A stretch of DNA of 64,000 bases, from positions 82,805,918 through 82,869,917 of the forward strand of contig NC_084469.1 of assembly GCF_027409185.1 (NCBI RefSeq), in the 5' to 3' direction. The translations under genes were made by a program, and so were the position numbers. Under the pieces are notes generated by a model. That model had not been told where the DNA came from and did no database searches. It saw only the letters and a program-made list of their open reading frames with translations. Below, one piece after another: positions 25,019 to 37,003 of the stretch. Numbering within the stretch: the first letter of the stretch is position 1; each line of letters starts with the position of its first letter. This stretch comes from Cynocephalus volans (Eukaryota; Chordata; Mammalia; Dermoptera; Cynocephalidae).

Positions 25019-25345
25019 CAAACTGTCAAGGTCATCAAAAACAAGGAAAGTCTGAGAAACAGTCACAGCTAAGAGGAGCCTGAGGAGACTTTATGACTTA
25101 GTATAATGCAATATCCTGGATAGAAATCTGGAATAGAAAAAGGACACTGGTAAAAATTAAGGAAATATGAATAAAGTGTGTACTTATTAATAGTGTATCA
25201 ATATTGGTCCATTAATTGCAACAAACGTACCATACTATCATAAGATATTAATAATAGGAGAAACTGCATCTGTGGTATATGGGGACTCTGCATTCTCTCT
25301 GCAATTTTTCTTTTATCTAAAATTACTCTATCTTACATAACAACA
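25019..25345 (+). repeat. Outer L1 3'UTR, right part
   Basis: The text 'aaactgtcaaggtcatcaaa', 'agtctgagaaacagtcacag', 'ggacactggtaaaaattaag', 'ggtatatggggactctgcat' is the terminal part of the same old L1 3'UTR type seen at 20690-21258. The two parts overlap by about 17 bases, as expected for a target-site duplication around the inner element. Confidence 0.6.
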
Positions 25346-28300
25346 GTGTTTATTATAAAATATTCCTTTCATTTTGTAACACCTCTATTAAAAATAGGCT
25401 GCAGTTCATAACTAAAACCCTAGAATTCAAAGATTTCTGTTTCCCACCCCAAAACTTTTATAACCTACACTTCTGTTATCCCCCAATACAAGCAGCTATT
25501 TAATGTCATATGACTTTCCCTTGATAGCTAACAATAGTTCACCTTCTCAAGGTCATCATTATTTGTTCAGTACTAAGAAATATAGATACAAAGGCTATAG
25601 AAAAGTGGCTGAATATATAAAAAATAAAAATAAAACTACTCTAAGATTACAGTTTATTTTTAAAAAGTCATCTTTACAATTCTGAGACAGGTAACTGATA
25701 TGTCCACTTTAATTACATTTTTATCAATTCTCCCTTACTTTATGTATTTAGTTGTCATTGTTTTGGGTGCGCACAGATTTGACTTATATTACTCATAAGT
25801 TGTAACCTTTATCCTTACCTTTCTATCTGGTTTAGGGCTTTTACTCCTAAATCCCACGTCAATTTTAGCACAGTCATTTTAGTGGCCCCATGGCACATGT
25901 GGTTTCCACATGGCCACAGTGAAGTGGGACCTTTGACATACTTACATTAAAACCTCCACTCCCTCTTTACAGACCACTTCACAGTCGCCACCACTTCTGG
26001 AATCTTTTTGCCTCACCTGTGTCCTTATTTCTCAGTTCATGAATTTGCTGAATACTTATTTAAATCCCCCTCCCTCAGATCCCTTCTGTGTCAGAATTTT
26101 TGCCTTTGTTTCCTCTTGTTTCATGATGTCAGTCTATCCTTATCCATCTATAGATATTTTCTTCACCTCATTTTTCTGGTTTTCTCCAACTTGACTTCTC
26201 TCTTCTTTTTGTGTGTAGTTTCTTCAGATAGAGCATGTGGGTGATATCCTCCAATTTTTGCATGAAAAAAAAAATATTTTTAGATCCATTTTTAAAGCAT
26301 TCACTACTTCAGAAATCAAAGGTACCCTGAAGTTTATGAACAATGTAAGGAGTCGTTAATGAAGAGAGAGAGTGATTCAACTGTGTCTCTATCCCTTGAT
26401 TTCTGCAGAAGGGTAGGAAGGCCAGTTTCCTGTCTGGAAGAGATAGAGGTTTTTTTTCTTCCATGAGAGACTCTCAGAAATCTTCAGGTGTGAAGACAGA
26501 AATGGGAAGTGACTGGAATTTACCTTCCTGGAACAGCCAGAAAGTGTTTAATGCAAATGTTAGTGCAACCAGCATAACTGAAAGGGCAGTTTGGTCCGGT
26601 GCAAAGGGAGTGTTTAAAACAAATAGAGCAGAGATTCTCAAGCCTCGGCTAGGAGAGGTGAGCCCAGTGAGCCAGCCCAGGTGACAAGAGATAGGTCGAC
26701 CTCTCTCTGCCATCATTTCAGAGGCCTCACCAAGCAAATTTGGTTTTCCAAACAGCCTTCCTTATCGATAAAATCCACACTTCAGTGAACATGAATTCTT
26801 GTTCTGGTACCACTCGTTTTTCTTAGGGCCTTATTCCAGGGGCTTGATGCCACGGTTAATGAGACGAAGGAGACAGAGAAAGGAACCAAGAAATTTCCTT
26901 GCATATCGCCATGTGAATCCCCTAGGCCTTTGTGGGAATCACACCTAACCTGAGATTACTTGGAAGAATGTACCACTTTTATTTTCCAGAGTGATGACCA
27001 GCACCTCTAGGTGTAGTAGATCCAGAGACAGGTGAAGAGATAAACTTTAGGACCCGCGACCAGCTTCCCTGACGGTTTCACCCCAGGATGAGGGGAATGA
27101 GTTGCTTTGATATTTCCTCCCTACATGCAATGTGCATTCTCTCGGCCTTTTAAGGCATATTCTAGGACCACTTGGGTGAGCCTCAAGGACTCATTGTAAT
27201 TTTTAATACAATCACGTTTTCTCAGATCTCAAGGAAGAGCCCTAGGGTATATTTTTAATTATAAGGTAGGCTCAGCATTTGGCCTATGTGTTATGAAACA
27301 TCTTGGCCAAAGTCGCACAGGCAAGTCCTGGGACCAGGTGGGAGCATTCACACAGCCGTATGTAAGGCACTTCAGTTCCTCTTATCCTCAGATCTGCTCT
27401 CACCTCATCATTTGAAAATACAGCATCCGTGCCATTTTTCTCAGTTGCATTCTCTGATGGGAAGCTGGACCAGTGGATCTTTTGCACATTATAGGTGTTT
27501 CATTAGGATTATCATTTAAAACACACACAAAAAAAGGCACACTCCAGGGTGCCGTATATTAAACATTTTATTTCCTCTCCTTAAAACAATCAGAGCTAAA
27601 TGTTTTTACAGATAATCCCAGGTCTCATTATAGGAGAGTAAATGCACACTCTTATGAACCGTTCTCCCTCAATAACCTAGCTTATGAACATTTTCCTCTT
27701 CTCTTCTCCCATTTTCACATTTAACCTAGTTTCCTCCCCTTTTAAAATTCAGCTGGAGGATCTCTGTCTTGCGTAGCTTCGGCTGTGTTTCCCTGACCTC
27801 AACCTGTAGGTTATTTACTTAATGCCACCCATGACACAAACCTTAGCCTGTAGTGGGTTGTCAGGAGTTGACATCTTTATGTAATTTCCATGTTCTGTAC
27901 TATCTTTTGCAGAGGGAAGGGGTCAGTGCAGCCAGTCACTCCTGCCCCTAATTCACCTTCACATGTTATTATTATTATTACTGAGAAATGGTCAAGTCTG
28001 CAGTTGGACAGACTGTCCTCCTTTAAAGGGTAAAGAGGCCTCATGAGCAGAGTCCAGAGACCTTGTTGTCTATCGCCTGCCTCTAGGATGAGCTGGGACA
28101 TTCTAGAGTTCCAGAACATTCTTTCTCCCTCTCTATGTGGAAGGGTTTAACTGTTTATGCTCATTAGCAGTAAGTTTCCTTAAGGTAGGAGCAACCCCTC
28201 AGGTCATCCTCTAGCCCTCCCAGTCACATAGTGACAGTGGTGCCCCCAAGAGCATAAGCCCCTCAACAGGCTGAGCCATCACAATCTCTTCTTCAGGAAT

Positions 28301-28951
28301 GCAGATTGGGACTGCATCATAGCAAGATCCCTGGGTGCAAACCAAGTGCTGTTGGTGGCTGTGTTTTCTACCATGTACAGTGGAGAAAAGTCTTTGGGGT
28401 TTTTTTGTTTGTTTTGTTTTTATCTCTTCCTAACATTTTTCCCCTTAAAACAGATCAAGTAGGCTTCTCATGCAACCAGTAGGGTCCCTACTAATAAACC
28501 TATCTAGGTTTTAAAGAATCATTATTCTTTGTCCTCTCCTCTCTCTTTTTCCCACTTGATTGCCTGGTGTTTGCCTGCCTGGTTTTTGCTGAGGATGTGC
28601 ATGTGCACTTGTGCAATGTATATAGATCTGCCAGTCCATATGGAAAAAATAAAAGATGAATTTATCCTATTCATAAACCAGTGCAGGGAAAGGCATTTCA
28701 GAGCCCCCCTTTCTGAGTCACCTGTACCCCTTATATGGGCATCACTCTTTAGTGACTGTGAAAATGCAGAGCTGGGGTTATAGAATCTTTCATTTTTCAA
28801 AAGAAATCAGAACTATGAATTTTTATGAGAAATCCCTTGATTTTGAATTGTGGATTCAAATTGTGTTTACATACACAGTAAAGCAACCTTCCCCCCTCCC
28901 CACTAATTTCCCCTCCAAAGTCTGTGGGCTTTTCTTCACTTTAGATGCTGG
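25346..28951. other. Intergenic, mostly unique sequence
   Basis: No exon-like segment with matching splice sites or recognised protein was found. Composition is mixed, with a (TTA)n-like run at 27967-27980. Small frames of 60-90 codons on both strands overlap one another and look random. Confidence 0.45.
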
Positions 28952-29200
<249 letters not shown>

Positions 29201-29234
29201 AGACTGGGAAGTCCCGGCTTCATTCACTTGTTCA

Positions 29235-29405
29235 TAAATTTGGCTGCATATCGAAATTACCTGAGGAGCTTAAAAAATACTGAAATGTGGGTTCCACTCC
29301 TAGAGATTCCGTTTTAATTAATCTGGAATGCAGCCTGGACACTTTTTTTTTTGAAACTCTCCAGGTGACTTTAATGCACATCAAATATGAAGAACTGCTG
29401 GTCTA
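29235..29405 (+). mobile_element. Second MER5-like hAT fragment, opposite orientation
   Basis: The text 'gaaattacctgaggagctt', 'gggttccactcctagagatt', 'tctccaggtgactttaatgc', 'gaagaactgctggtc' follows MER5-type MITE order in the orientation opposite to 28952-29200. It is strongly diverged. Confidence 0.5.
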
Positions 29406-29937
29406 CCACAGGATCCACCACCTCCTATTGACTTCCAGATAATACACCCAGCAGTTCACTCTCACCTCATCTGCCTTAGCAACTCCTGGTCTGGAGTCTC
29501 AAGACTTCCACAGGAGTTGCAAGCTGTAGGTTCATGAATATTGCCAGAAGACTATTTTGAGGGATGGCAGGGAAAGAGTGTTTCAAATTTTTTTCAAACT
29601 CGATGGTCCTAAATTAGGAGACAGGATTTTCTGAAATGCTACAAAGAAATATTGAGTAGGAACACCTTAGAAAAATACTCTAGTACAGCCCAAAGTACTC
29701 AATTACATAGTACAAAGATTCCAAACACACAGGGCTAACCAAGACTGCATCTTACATGATCTCAGGTTTCTGAAAACCCCAGTTCTTTGAAAATGTGGCC
29801 AAATGAGAAGGGAGAGAATAACAATAGCAAAATACTCAAGGTTGAACCTGAGAGAATGGACACCTAAAATTAGAGTCCAGGAAAAAGTCTTTTAAGTTCT
29901 CACACCTTATGTATATATATATAACAAAAAAATTATG

Positions 29938-30009
<72 letters not shown>

Positions 30010-30155
30010 TTTTTTACTTTTTAAAAATATTTTTCTGTTTGGTGCCATGACTCAGATCTGACATCTAATCTTGTTACTGTTCATTGCTCCTACATTTCAG
30101 CAGCTAAAACAAACTTTTTGTTTGTATCTATGAATATGTATGAAATTCTCCCAGT
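29406..30155. other. Intergenic with compound microsatellite
   Basis: There is nothing recognised except the compound simple repeat at 29936-30015: (TG)n from 29936 to 29960, (TATG)n, then (AT)n from 29970 to 29992, ending in a poly-T run to about 30015. Confidence 0.6.
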
Positions 30156-30652
30156 GTGATAAACTGCAAACAAAACCCTAACCCACAATTCTTTATTCTC
30201 CCTGTATTCATGCCCCATGCAAAATGACTTTGATGCTCCTCCCCTCAAGAGGTAGAGTCTATTACTTTGAATCTGGGCTGTCCCAGTGACTTCCTTTAGC
30301 CAATAGAATGGGCAGAAGTGACATTGTGCCAGCTCTGAACCTAAGCTGCAAGAGATCTTGCACACTCCTTCTCTTTTTTAGACTGCTGTCATTGCAGTGT
30401 GAGCAAGCTGGATTAGCTGGAGAAGACTCAAGGCCTCCACAGACCAGCTGACAGCTAGCTGACTCCCAACATTTGAGAAAGCCCCTCCAGTATCAGCAGA
30501 GTCACCTACCCAACCCATAGCTGACTAAAGATGCATAAGCAAGCCCAGAAGACCAGAGGAATCACCCAACCAGCCCACAGTATCATGAGTCACATAAATA
30601 CTTGACTTGTTTTGGAATGATTTGTTATATAGCAATAGATAATTGACATACC
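30156..30652 (+). mobile_element. Solo LTR, MaLR/MLT1-like
   Basis: The block starts TGTGATAAACTGC and ends 'gttatatagcaatagataat' followed by TGACA, an MLT1-type terminus. Internally, 'agccaatagaatgggcagaa' and 'gaagtgacattgtgccagc' resemble the LTR at 12260. No coding internal region is attached. Subfamily and exact ends are uncertain. Confidence 0.55.
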
Positions 30653-31639
30653 CAGCCTAGGGAGTTTCAACTTAGACGTTAAAGTCCTAAAGAAATAGAG
30701 TCCAAAGAAATAAATAACTAGAAAATAGTTAATCTAAACTAGCGGATACTAAGGAAAGAATGATAAGGGCCTCTTATCAATTTTGTTCCTCCATTGGGCC
30801 ATTTGGGGACTGCTGTGTTGCTTTGCTAGGTCAAGGAGCTGAGCAGAAATGGGACCAGCTGGTTGGAGGCAGTGCATAGTCAGAGGATGGCCCTAGTGAC
30901 CAGCACAGAACAGTAATTTTTCATTCACTTCCTAATTCTACCACCAGTGCCGATCTTTTAATTTTTCCATCTCAGTGTTATTGAGCACCTTAATTTGAAG
31001 ATCAGGCTTAAATATAAACAATGTTCATGCTCTGAATAACACCAAGTATATGGATTCTTATGACCTAGTATGATTTCCCAAAAGATAGCAGCATTACATG
31101 TCCTAGGGTTTTCTGCAAACTTCCTAAGAAAACTGAACTGTTTCAGAAGAAACTGCTTTCAGTATTCTTGCTCATTCTGAAAATCAGTGTAAAACTTAGA
31201 TCAAATGGCAAAAGGAAAAAGAAAATCACTTATAAGATGCTACATGTATCACAGATTCAGTTCTCTCTCTCTAACAAATCAGGAGTGGTGTTCAATCTTT
31301 GGACAATGGGCAGCTTTGTTGAAGAGAAAATTATTCTGCTTGTAGCTCCTTGTTACACAGGATGAAGGCTGGATTTCTGCAAACACCTCCTTACCTTTGT
31401 AGCTGACTTGAGTTTTCCAAGAAGTGGCAAAACCAACCACGTCATCCCATTTTAAGGACATTCATGGCTTTTGAGGAAGGTTGTTGGCTGTACATGGTAA
31501 AAGGGCAACCCAAAGATTAACAAGATTGATATTTAGAAGCCAGATCTACTTCCAGATAAATAGAAGCATCACTTCCAAGTAAACAGAAGACTAATGAAGG
31601 AAATTGTGTTTTCCTCTCAGTGGTGAGATCAGCAAGCTA
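30653..31639. other. Intergenic, nothing recognised
   Basis: No gene, RNA or clear repeat is seen. The sequence appears unique. Confidence 0.4.
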
Positions 31640-31910
31640 AGTCCATGGCATGTTTATGGATCTTTGTCCCAGGCAGCATGAGGGATAAAGAAGCCATTCC
31701 CAATATGGTGACTGCTCTCAAGGTGCTAACAACCTGGTTGAGCAGACAAGATGGGCATATCTGAGAACAACAGTGCATAGATGAATACTTCCAAGAGATG
31801 CAGTTCAGATGGTGAATGGTACCTGAGTTACCAGAGTCAGAGGACATAAGAGTTTTCTGGGAGCTGGGTAAATCAGGGAAGGCTGTGGGAAAAGTCAAGA
31901 AATCCATAGA
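31640..31910 (-). repeat. Probable L2 fragment, antisense
   Basis: The phrases 'actgctctcaaggtgctaac' and 'aaatcagggaaggctgtggg' resemble the antisense L2 region that normally reads '...catggagcttacagtct...' and '...tcagggaaggc...'. Identity is low. Confidence 0.4.
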
Positions 31911-31972
31911 GAGACTGTGGATGCTGTAAATTAAATACTCTTTTAGAAGTGTGTCCTGTCTGGCTGACTCTT

Positions 31973-31980
<8 letters not shown>

Positions 31981-32059
<79 letters not shown>
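31981..32059 (+). repeat. (AC)n microsatellite, about 40 units
   Basis: This is an uninterrupted AC dinucleotide run of about 79 bases, preceded by 'cacacacc'. It explains the Val-Cys repeat in the long minus-strand open frame at 31629-32156, which is therefore not a gene. Confidence 0.97.
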
Positions 32060-32061
<2 letters not shown>

Positions 32062-32064
32062 GAT

Positions 32065-33539
32065 AATGCTCTGTTTCTCTCATCAAACCATCCCTGTCTC
32101 CTGAGAGTCACTGGAGAGACAGCTGTGTAGTCGGTCACTGTTGTCATTCTTGACATTATCTTGAGCTATATACCACCTGGGACAGGTAAACTGCTAGAGA
32201 AAGAAATTGTCCCAAGTGATACCAGTGAGACAAGAGCAACCCAGACATGTGAACAAGGAATACACAACAAAAACATCTTTTGTTAAGTCCCTGTGAGTAG
32301 CAATTCTTAGAAAGCTTTCTACGGGGTGCCATCTGGATGTATAACTACCACTATGATAAAATAGCTCTTTCTTCCATTCTAGCCATGCTCGTATCTTATA
32401 ATTATCTATACTCCCAAGTTTTCGGAGCCTTTATTTTAAAAAAATAAGGAAAACTTTATCTTTGCACAGTTGGTTTTCAATACAATTGTAGCATATTTTC
32501 CAAAATGCCAAGTAATCTAAAAGTAATTTACATCTGAGCTAGGAATAGATCAGGTTTTTAGGATATTTTCCTTCTTACTTCCTGAGTTGTGCTCTGACTA
32601 ATCTAGTAATAAAATTAGTTAAGTATTCAACTAGGCACAAACTGCATGATTAGAGAGGATGGCTATGAGGGCTGGAAGGAAACCAGCCTAATTGAAAATT
32701 TATCAAGAGATCATTTAATTCCATGCAATGAGCATTTTCTGCATACCAGGGGACTGGTCATCATTATTCATTAAGACACAACCCACATGGAGCTAGATTA
32801 AGAGGTGACCATTCAGGGGCCTCAGTAGTTTTTACATGCGAATGTGACCCCACAGTCCTAACAGAACAGACCAACGTACAGATGGCAATTCCACCTTGTG
32901 GGTTATTAAAATGAGCCTCTCATAGCTTTATCCAGCAGACAACTGCCTAGCCACACCACAATCAAGCTGAAATGTGCTGCACATTGCATCTGGCTGCCTT
33001 AATTAAAGTCCACCAATCATCCAATTACACTGCATGATTTCTCAAGCCTCTCTTGAAACAAGCCCCCAGAAAACCAGGAGGAAAAATCAAATTGAAGAAG
33101 GAAGCCCCAGGATTTCAACAGGCTCTAATTGCAGAGGCTTCAATTTGCTCCTAGGTGTATAATGAGTAGAAATGAAACAAGGTTCTTAATCTCCTGCGTG
33201 TTCTTCAACAGGCACAGCTCAGTTGAGAGAGATAAACGTGACGCTGCTCACCGTGCCTCACTGGTGTGCCACCCTGGCCTCTCCAATCGTGTCTCTCCCT
33301 GTAGGCTGACCAAGTTCGGTGGCCTCCCCTTGGCTACCAAAACATAAATCTTTGAGAGGAAACAGCTCACTTTACTGACTATATCATTCACTAGCAAGGC
33401 CATTTTTTACATTTGATAAAGTGACCGGCAAAAGGGATCTCTTGCAGAAGAGGCCCAGACAAATACGTCTTTACAAATAAGAACAAAATGTCCATGTACA
33501 GACTCCACTTAAGAAAAATAACCGAGACTTCTAACACAA
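32065..33539. other. Intergenic, unique sequence
   Basis: No exon was found. The stretch 32880-33160 is low in repeats and contains clustered TAAT/ATTA homeodomain-type cores ('gccttaattaaagtcc', 'catccaattacactgc'). This is only suggestive of a regulatory element. Confidence 0.35.
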
Positions 33540-33544
33540 CACAA

Positions 33545-33640
33545 ATCACTTGGTGCACATGATCTCATTTCATCTTAAGCACCCTACGTGGGGACCTTGA
33601 AGTTCAGAGTGGGTAAATAATGTGCTTACAAATGGGCACG
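33545..33640 (-). repeat. MIR-type fragment, antisense
   Basis: 'gatctcatttcatcttaagc' followed by 'ttgaagttcagagtgggtaa' resembles the antisense MIR/MIR3 order (terminal 'atctcatttaatc...', then 'gaggttcagagaggt'). Confidence 0.5.
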
Positions 33641-33739
33641 AGAAAAGATACAGAATAAAAAAATGTTGTTGGACAATTTGAGAAAAAAATTCCAGGTTCA
33701 TCCACTTCTTCCCAGAGGACAATGAGACATGTGGAAGCA

Positions 33740-33910
33740 GACCAACTTGGTCTATGTCCTTAACAAAGCTATTGAACCCCCCTGACCCTTGGTTTCTTCA
33801 TCTCTAAGACGGAAATACTCTCCTCTACCTTACAAAGTTGCAGTGAGGATTAGATGAAATAATAATGCATGCACAGTATTCAGTCGGTGCTGGCTATTAT
33901 TATTTATTAC
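33740..33910 (+). repeat. MIR SINE
   Basis: MIR core and 3' part: 'cttggtttcttcatctctaa', 'cttacaaagttgcagtgagg', 'attagatgaaataatgcat' in part, then 'cacagtattcagtcggtgct'. Sense orientation. Confidence 0.7.
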
Positions 33911-36164
33911 ACAATTTTCCTTGATTTAATCTCCTTTCAACTCCTTACTGAAGTAGCTCGAGATCTTTAGGTAAAGCAACACTCCAACTGGACCTAAGAA
34001 GCAACTGGATATCATTTGCCATGATGGTGATAAAGCACTAATTAAATTGGGATTACCAAACTCCACTGTGCAGGAGGGATCTGGTGGGAAGTCTGGTCTG
34101 TTGATTTCTTAGCAGAGGAAGAGCTATACAGCTGGAGGCAGAGGAATGTGGAGCTGAGGGGAGAGCCCACATCACCTATGGCTTTCACTTTGATTAAGAC
34201 TCTGTTCTTTGCACTGCACCCTTGAACAAGATGAACCTTAACACAGGGTGTGCTGCAAGAGACCCCATTTCAATCCGCTGGCTCCCAGCGCCAGCCATCT
34301 GCCATATCCAGTTGGGGAGCAGAGATGAAATTAAATTGCTGCAGTGCCACTCCCCCATTCCCTAAGAACCCAGCGAAGAATGACCAGCTGGCCGGCTGTG
34401 GCCATTTACAGAGCAGACCATTCTGTGTTAATGGAGCAGAAAAAAGCAGGACAACAAAACTGGGAGAGAAGGACCTCAGGGAAAGACAACATCCTACAGC
34501 AAAGTGCATAAAAGACCAGTATCCTGTTAGTATGGTGACATCTTTATCAGTTCAAGGTTTCCCAAACCAGAAGGAGCATAGAAAATGTTTTAAATAGTTA
34601 GACAAGCAACTAGGAATAAGAAAAAAGACTTATACATAGACCACTGCCAAAATGTAAAAGCAGCACGATTCACGCCCAGTGTGGAGATGAAAGAGGTCAG
34701 ACTGGATCTGAAAGCCTTCACGAGGACACAAGACATAGCTGAACCAGGAGCAAAGGAACCTTCTAGTGCCATCCAGAAGAATAGCGGGGAGTGGGGGAGG
34801 GGAAAGAGATTGAGGATGCTCTACAAAGGTGGTGATTTTCCAGGGTTCTGTCGTCATTGTTGTTGTTCCACGTTCTATATTCTATGTTGACTTAGATGAC
34901 AAGACATTAAAGGGCCTAAGTGTGAAAGCAAGACCATGAGAGGCACAAAGAAAACCATGCAAAGGTGGCATGTGCTTGCTACAGCCCTTTCCCCAAAGGA
35001 CAGTGCCATGTTAGCACCTGCTCACACCTACGGCCCCACAACTGCTACTAGCAAAACCACGAAACTCAGAGATTCACTTTCATCTATATGGGGGTGCCAT
35101 TGCCCACTTTGGCTCAGTGAAAGGTTATGTGGTAGATACATTTAGGGTTTTTACAGAAAGGATTGTTGTCAGTGTGTCGTTCATTTCCACTGAGACACAA
35201 ACAAGGTACAAATAAACCCAGACCTGGGAAATGGAGATTGGGAACCACCTTATGCTTCTCCCATCATTTTACAAGTGAAACAAGCATGGCTTGGGAAAGT
35301 TAGCTAACTACAATAATGTTACACAGCTAAGGTCAGGGGTGGTATTAGGACTGCAGGCTACACAGATATAGAGGAACAAAGCACTTTCTGCTTAGGAAAT
35401 TAAACACTGGAGTGTGCCCAAATAAAGGGGAATCTCCTCTAGTGAAGGCATGAAAAATAGGACTGATTTTTTTAGAGATATGACAGCTCGCAAGAATCTT
35501 TCGAAGTCCTTCCCAGACCTAAGAGTCTACAAACCTTAAAGACAACAACTAAAGGACAAAACCCATAGTCAGGTGGATCCTTGACAGCAAATAAAACTGG
35601 ATGATAGGTAGGCTGGGGTGAAATTTCACTGCACTTTGGCCTCCAGCAGAGAAGTGAGAACTTCCAACATACAAGGCACCCTTCTAGGTACTGCTGAGCA
35701 CATAGATGTAAGACACACCCACCAGAGGGATGGAGAGAGGAATAATGCTGCAATGTTGGGACCAGATCTGATGGAGTGTCACTTTCATGTACGTTACCTC
35801 ACAGCAAGTCACAGTGCTAAGTATTGTTTTCCCTATTTTACAGAAAGGAAGGTCAAGCAGTGGCAGAGAGTCACTGTAATGTGTTGGCCCATTCTCTTCC
35901 TATGCTCTCCAGAATTTAGCTGCAAATGGGTAAATACATAGAGAAACTAGGGTGTGTTCATAAAGACTGACATTTCAACAAATCTAAAGACTGTGACATG
36001 GGAAAATGAAATAAACATTCTCTGGCATCTGCAGCATGGCCATCTCCATATGCACAGGAATGTGTCACCTTGAAAGCACCTTTGCTCTGCTTCTGGATGA
36101 AAGAGTCTGCGTGGCTCTCCCATGAGCAGAGTGCTGGTCCCTTGCAGAGTACAGATTTGAAACT
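33911..36164. other. Intergenic with MIR relics
   Basis: MIR antisense remnants are visible at about 35240-35365 ('acacagctaaggtcaggggt') and about 35790-35870 ('ttttccctattttacagaaa'). The remainder is unassigned, and no gene is seen. Confidence 0.4.
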
Positions 36165-36262
36165 TTCCCCAAGATACAGTTTAAGAAGTCTGGACTTTAT
36201 TCTGTAGACAATGGGGAATCAAAAAAAGTTTCTGAGCAGAGGAGGAACTTTATTGAATACAA
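36165..36262 (-). repeat. L2 fragment, antisense
   Basis: 'gaagtctggactttattctg', 'tagacaatggggaatcaaaa', 'tttctgagcagaggaggaac' follow the antisense L2 body order. A short, diverged piece. Confidence 0.6.
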
Positions 36263-36662
36263 TGCTTATAGGGGAGCAGGACTGAAAAAATAAAACTCAG
36301 GTTTGAAAAGTGGTGAGAAGACATACTTGGAGCAGTCAAGACCAAAGGAAATGAAGAGAAGTAATGAAAGTGGAAAGAGGAAAACTACCCTAGGGCCCTA
36401 CCTTTACATGGCCTATATGATTAATCCATGTCAATGTGGTTACACGGTTTGGTACATTAGCCTATTGTGTGCATTTAACAAGAATCACCTCAAGATGATG
36501 GCTTCAAGCCAAAGGGCTACTAAGGTGAAAAATGTACCCCAGTAGACAGCTGGATGAGGAAATCTTTCTGGGAAGAGAGGCTCTAGGGGCTCTCAAACCC
36601 TGGTAAAGCATCATTTGCTTTCCTTAGCTGGGAAAGACCCATCTCCAGAGAGCGCCTTTTCA

Positions 36663-36987
36663 TTTTTTTTTTTTTTTTAATGTTTATTATATTGATTTGG
36701 GCTGGTATGCTCTATATATGTCAGTCAGTCAAGTTGGTTTACAATGTTGTTCAACTCCATATTTTCCTTATTGATCTTCTGTCTGGTTGTTCTGTTCATT
36801 ACCAAACGTGGGCTGTAAGTTTCCAACTCTTTTTTTTTTTTTTTTTTTTTTGTCTTTTTTGTGACCGGCCGCACCGCGCTCAGCCAGTGAGTGCACCGGC
36901 CATCCCTATATAGGATCCGAACCCGGGGCGGGAGCACCGCTGCGCTCCCAGCGCCGCACTCTCCCGAGTGCACCACGGGCTCGGCCC
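36663..36987 (-). mobile_element. SINE-L1 chimeric retroinsertion
   Basis: Read on the minus strand, a CYN-type SINE (36987 to about 36850; head GGGCCGAGCCC, B box 'gggttcggatcc') is followed by an A run, then by about 150 bases of L1 ORF2 endonuclease-coding sequence in sense (peptide landmark 'RTTRQKINKE'), and then by a second A run ending at 36663. The whole unit is bracketed by a perfect 16-bp duplication, 'agagagcgccttttca', at 36647-36662 and 36988-37003. The single outer duplication implies one integration event of a joined RNA/cDNA. An AATAAA lies just before the distal A run. Confidence 0.8.
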
Positions 36988-37003
36988 AGAGAGCGCCTTT
37001 TCA

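Noticed and set aside
31629..32156. 175-codon minus-strand frame with Val-Cys repeats
   Set aside because: It is held open by the (AC)n microsatellite; the rest has no recognised homology.
36850..36987. Genuine tRNA gene
   Set aside because: A and B boxes are present, but the 3' part does not fold as a tRNA, a poly-A tail follows and target duplications flank it; it is a SINE. The same applies to the copies at 13.5, 40.9, 46.0 and 50.8 kb.
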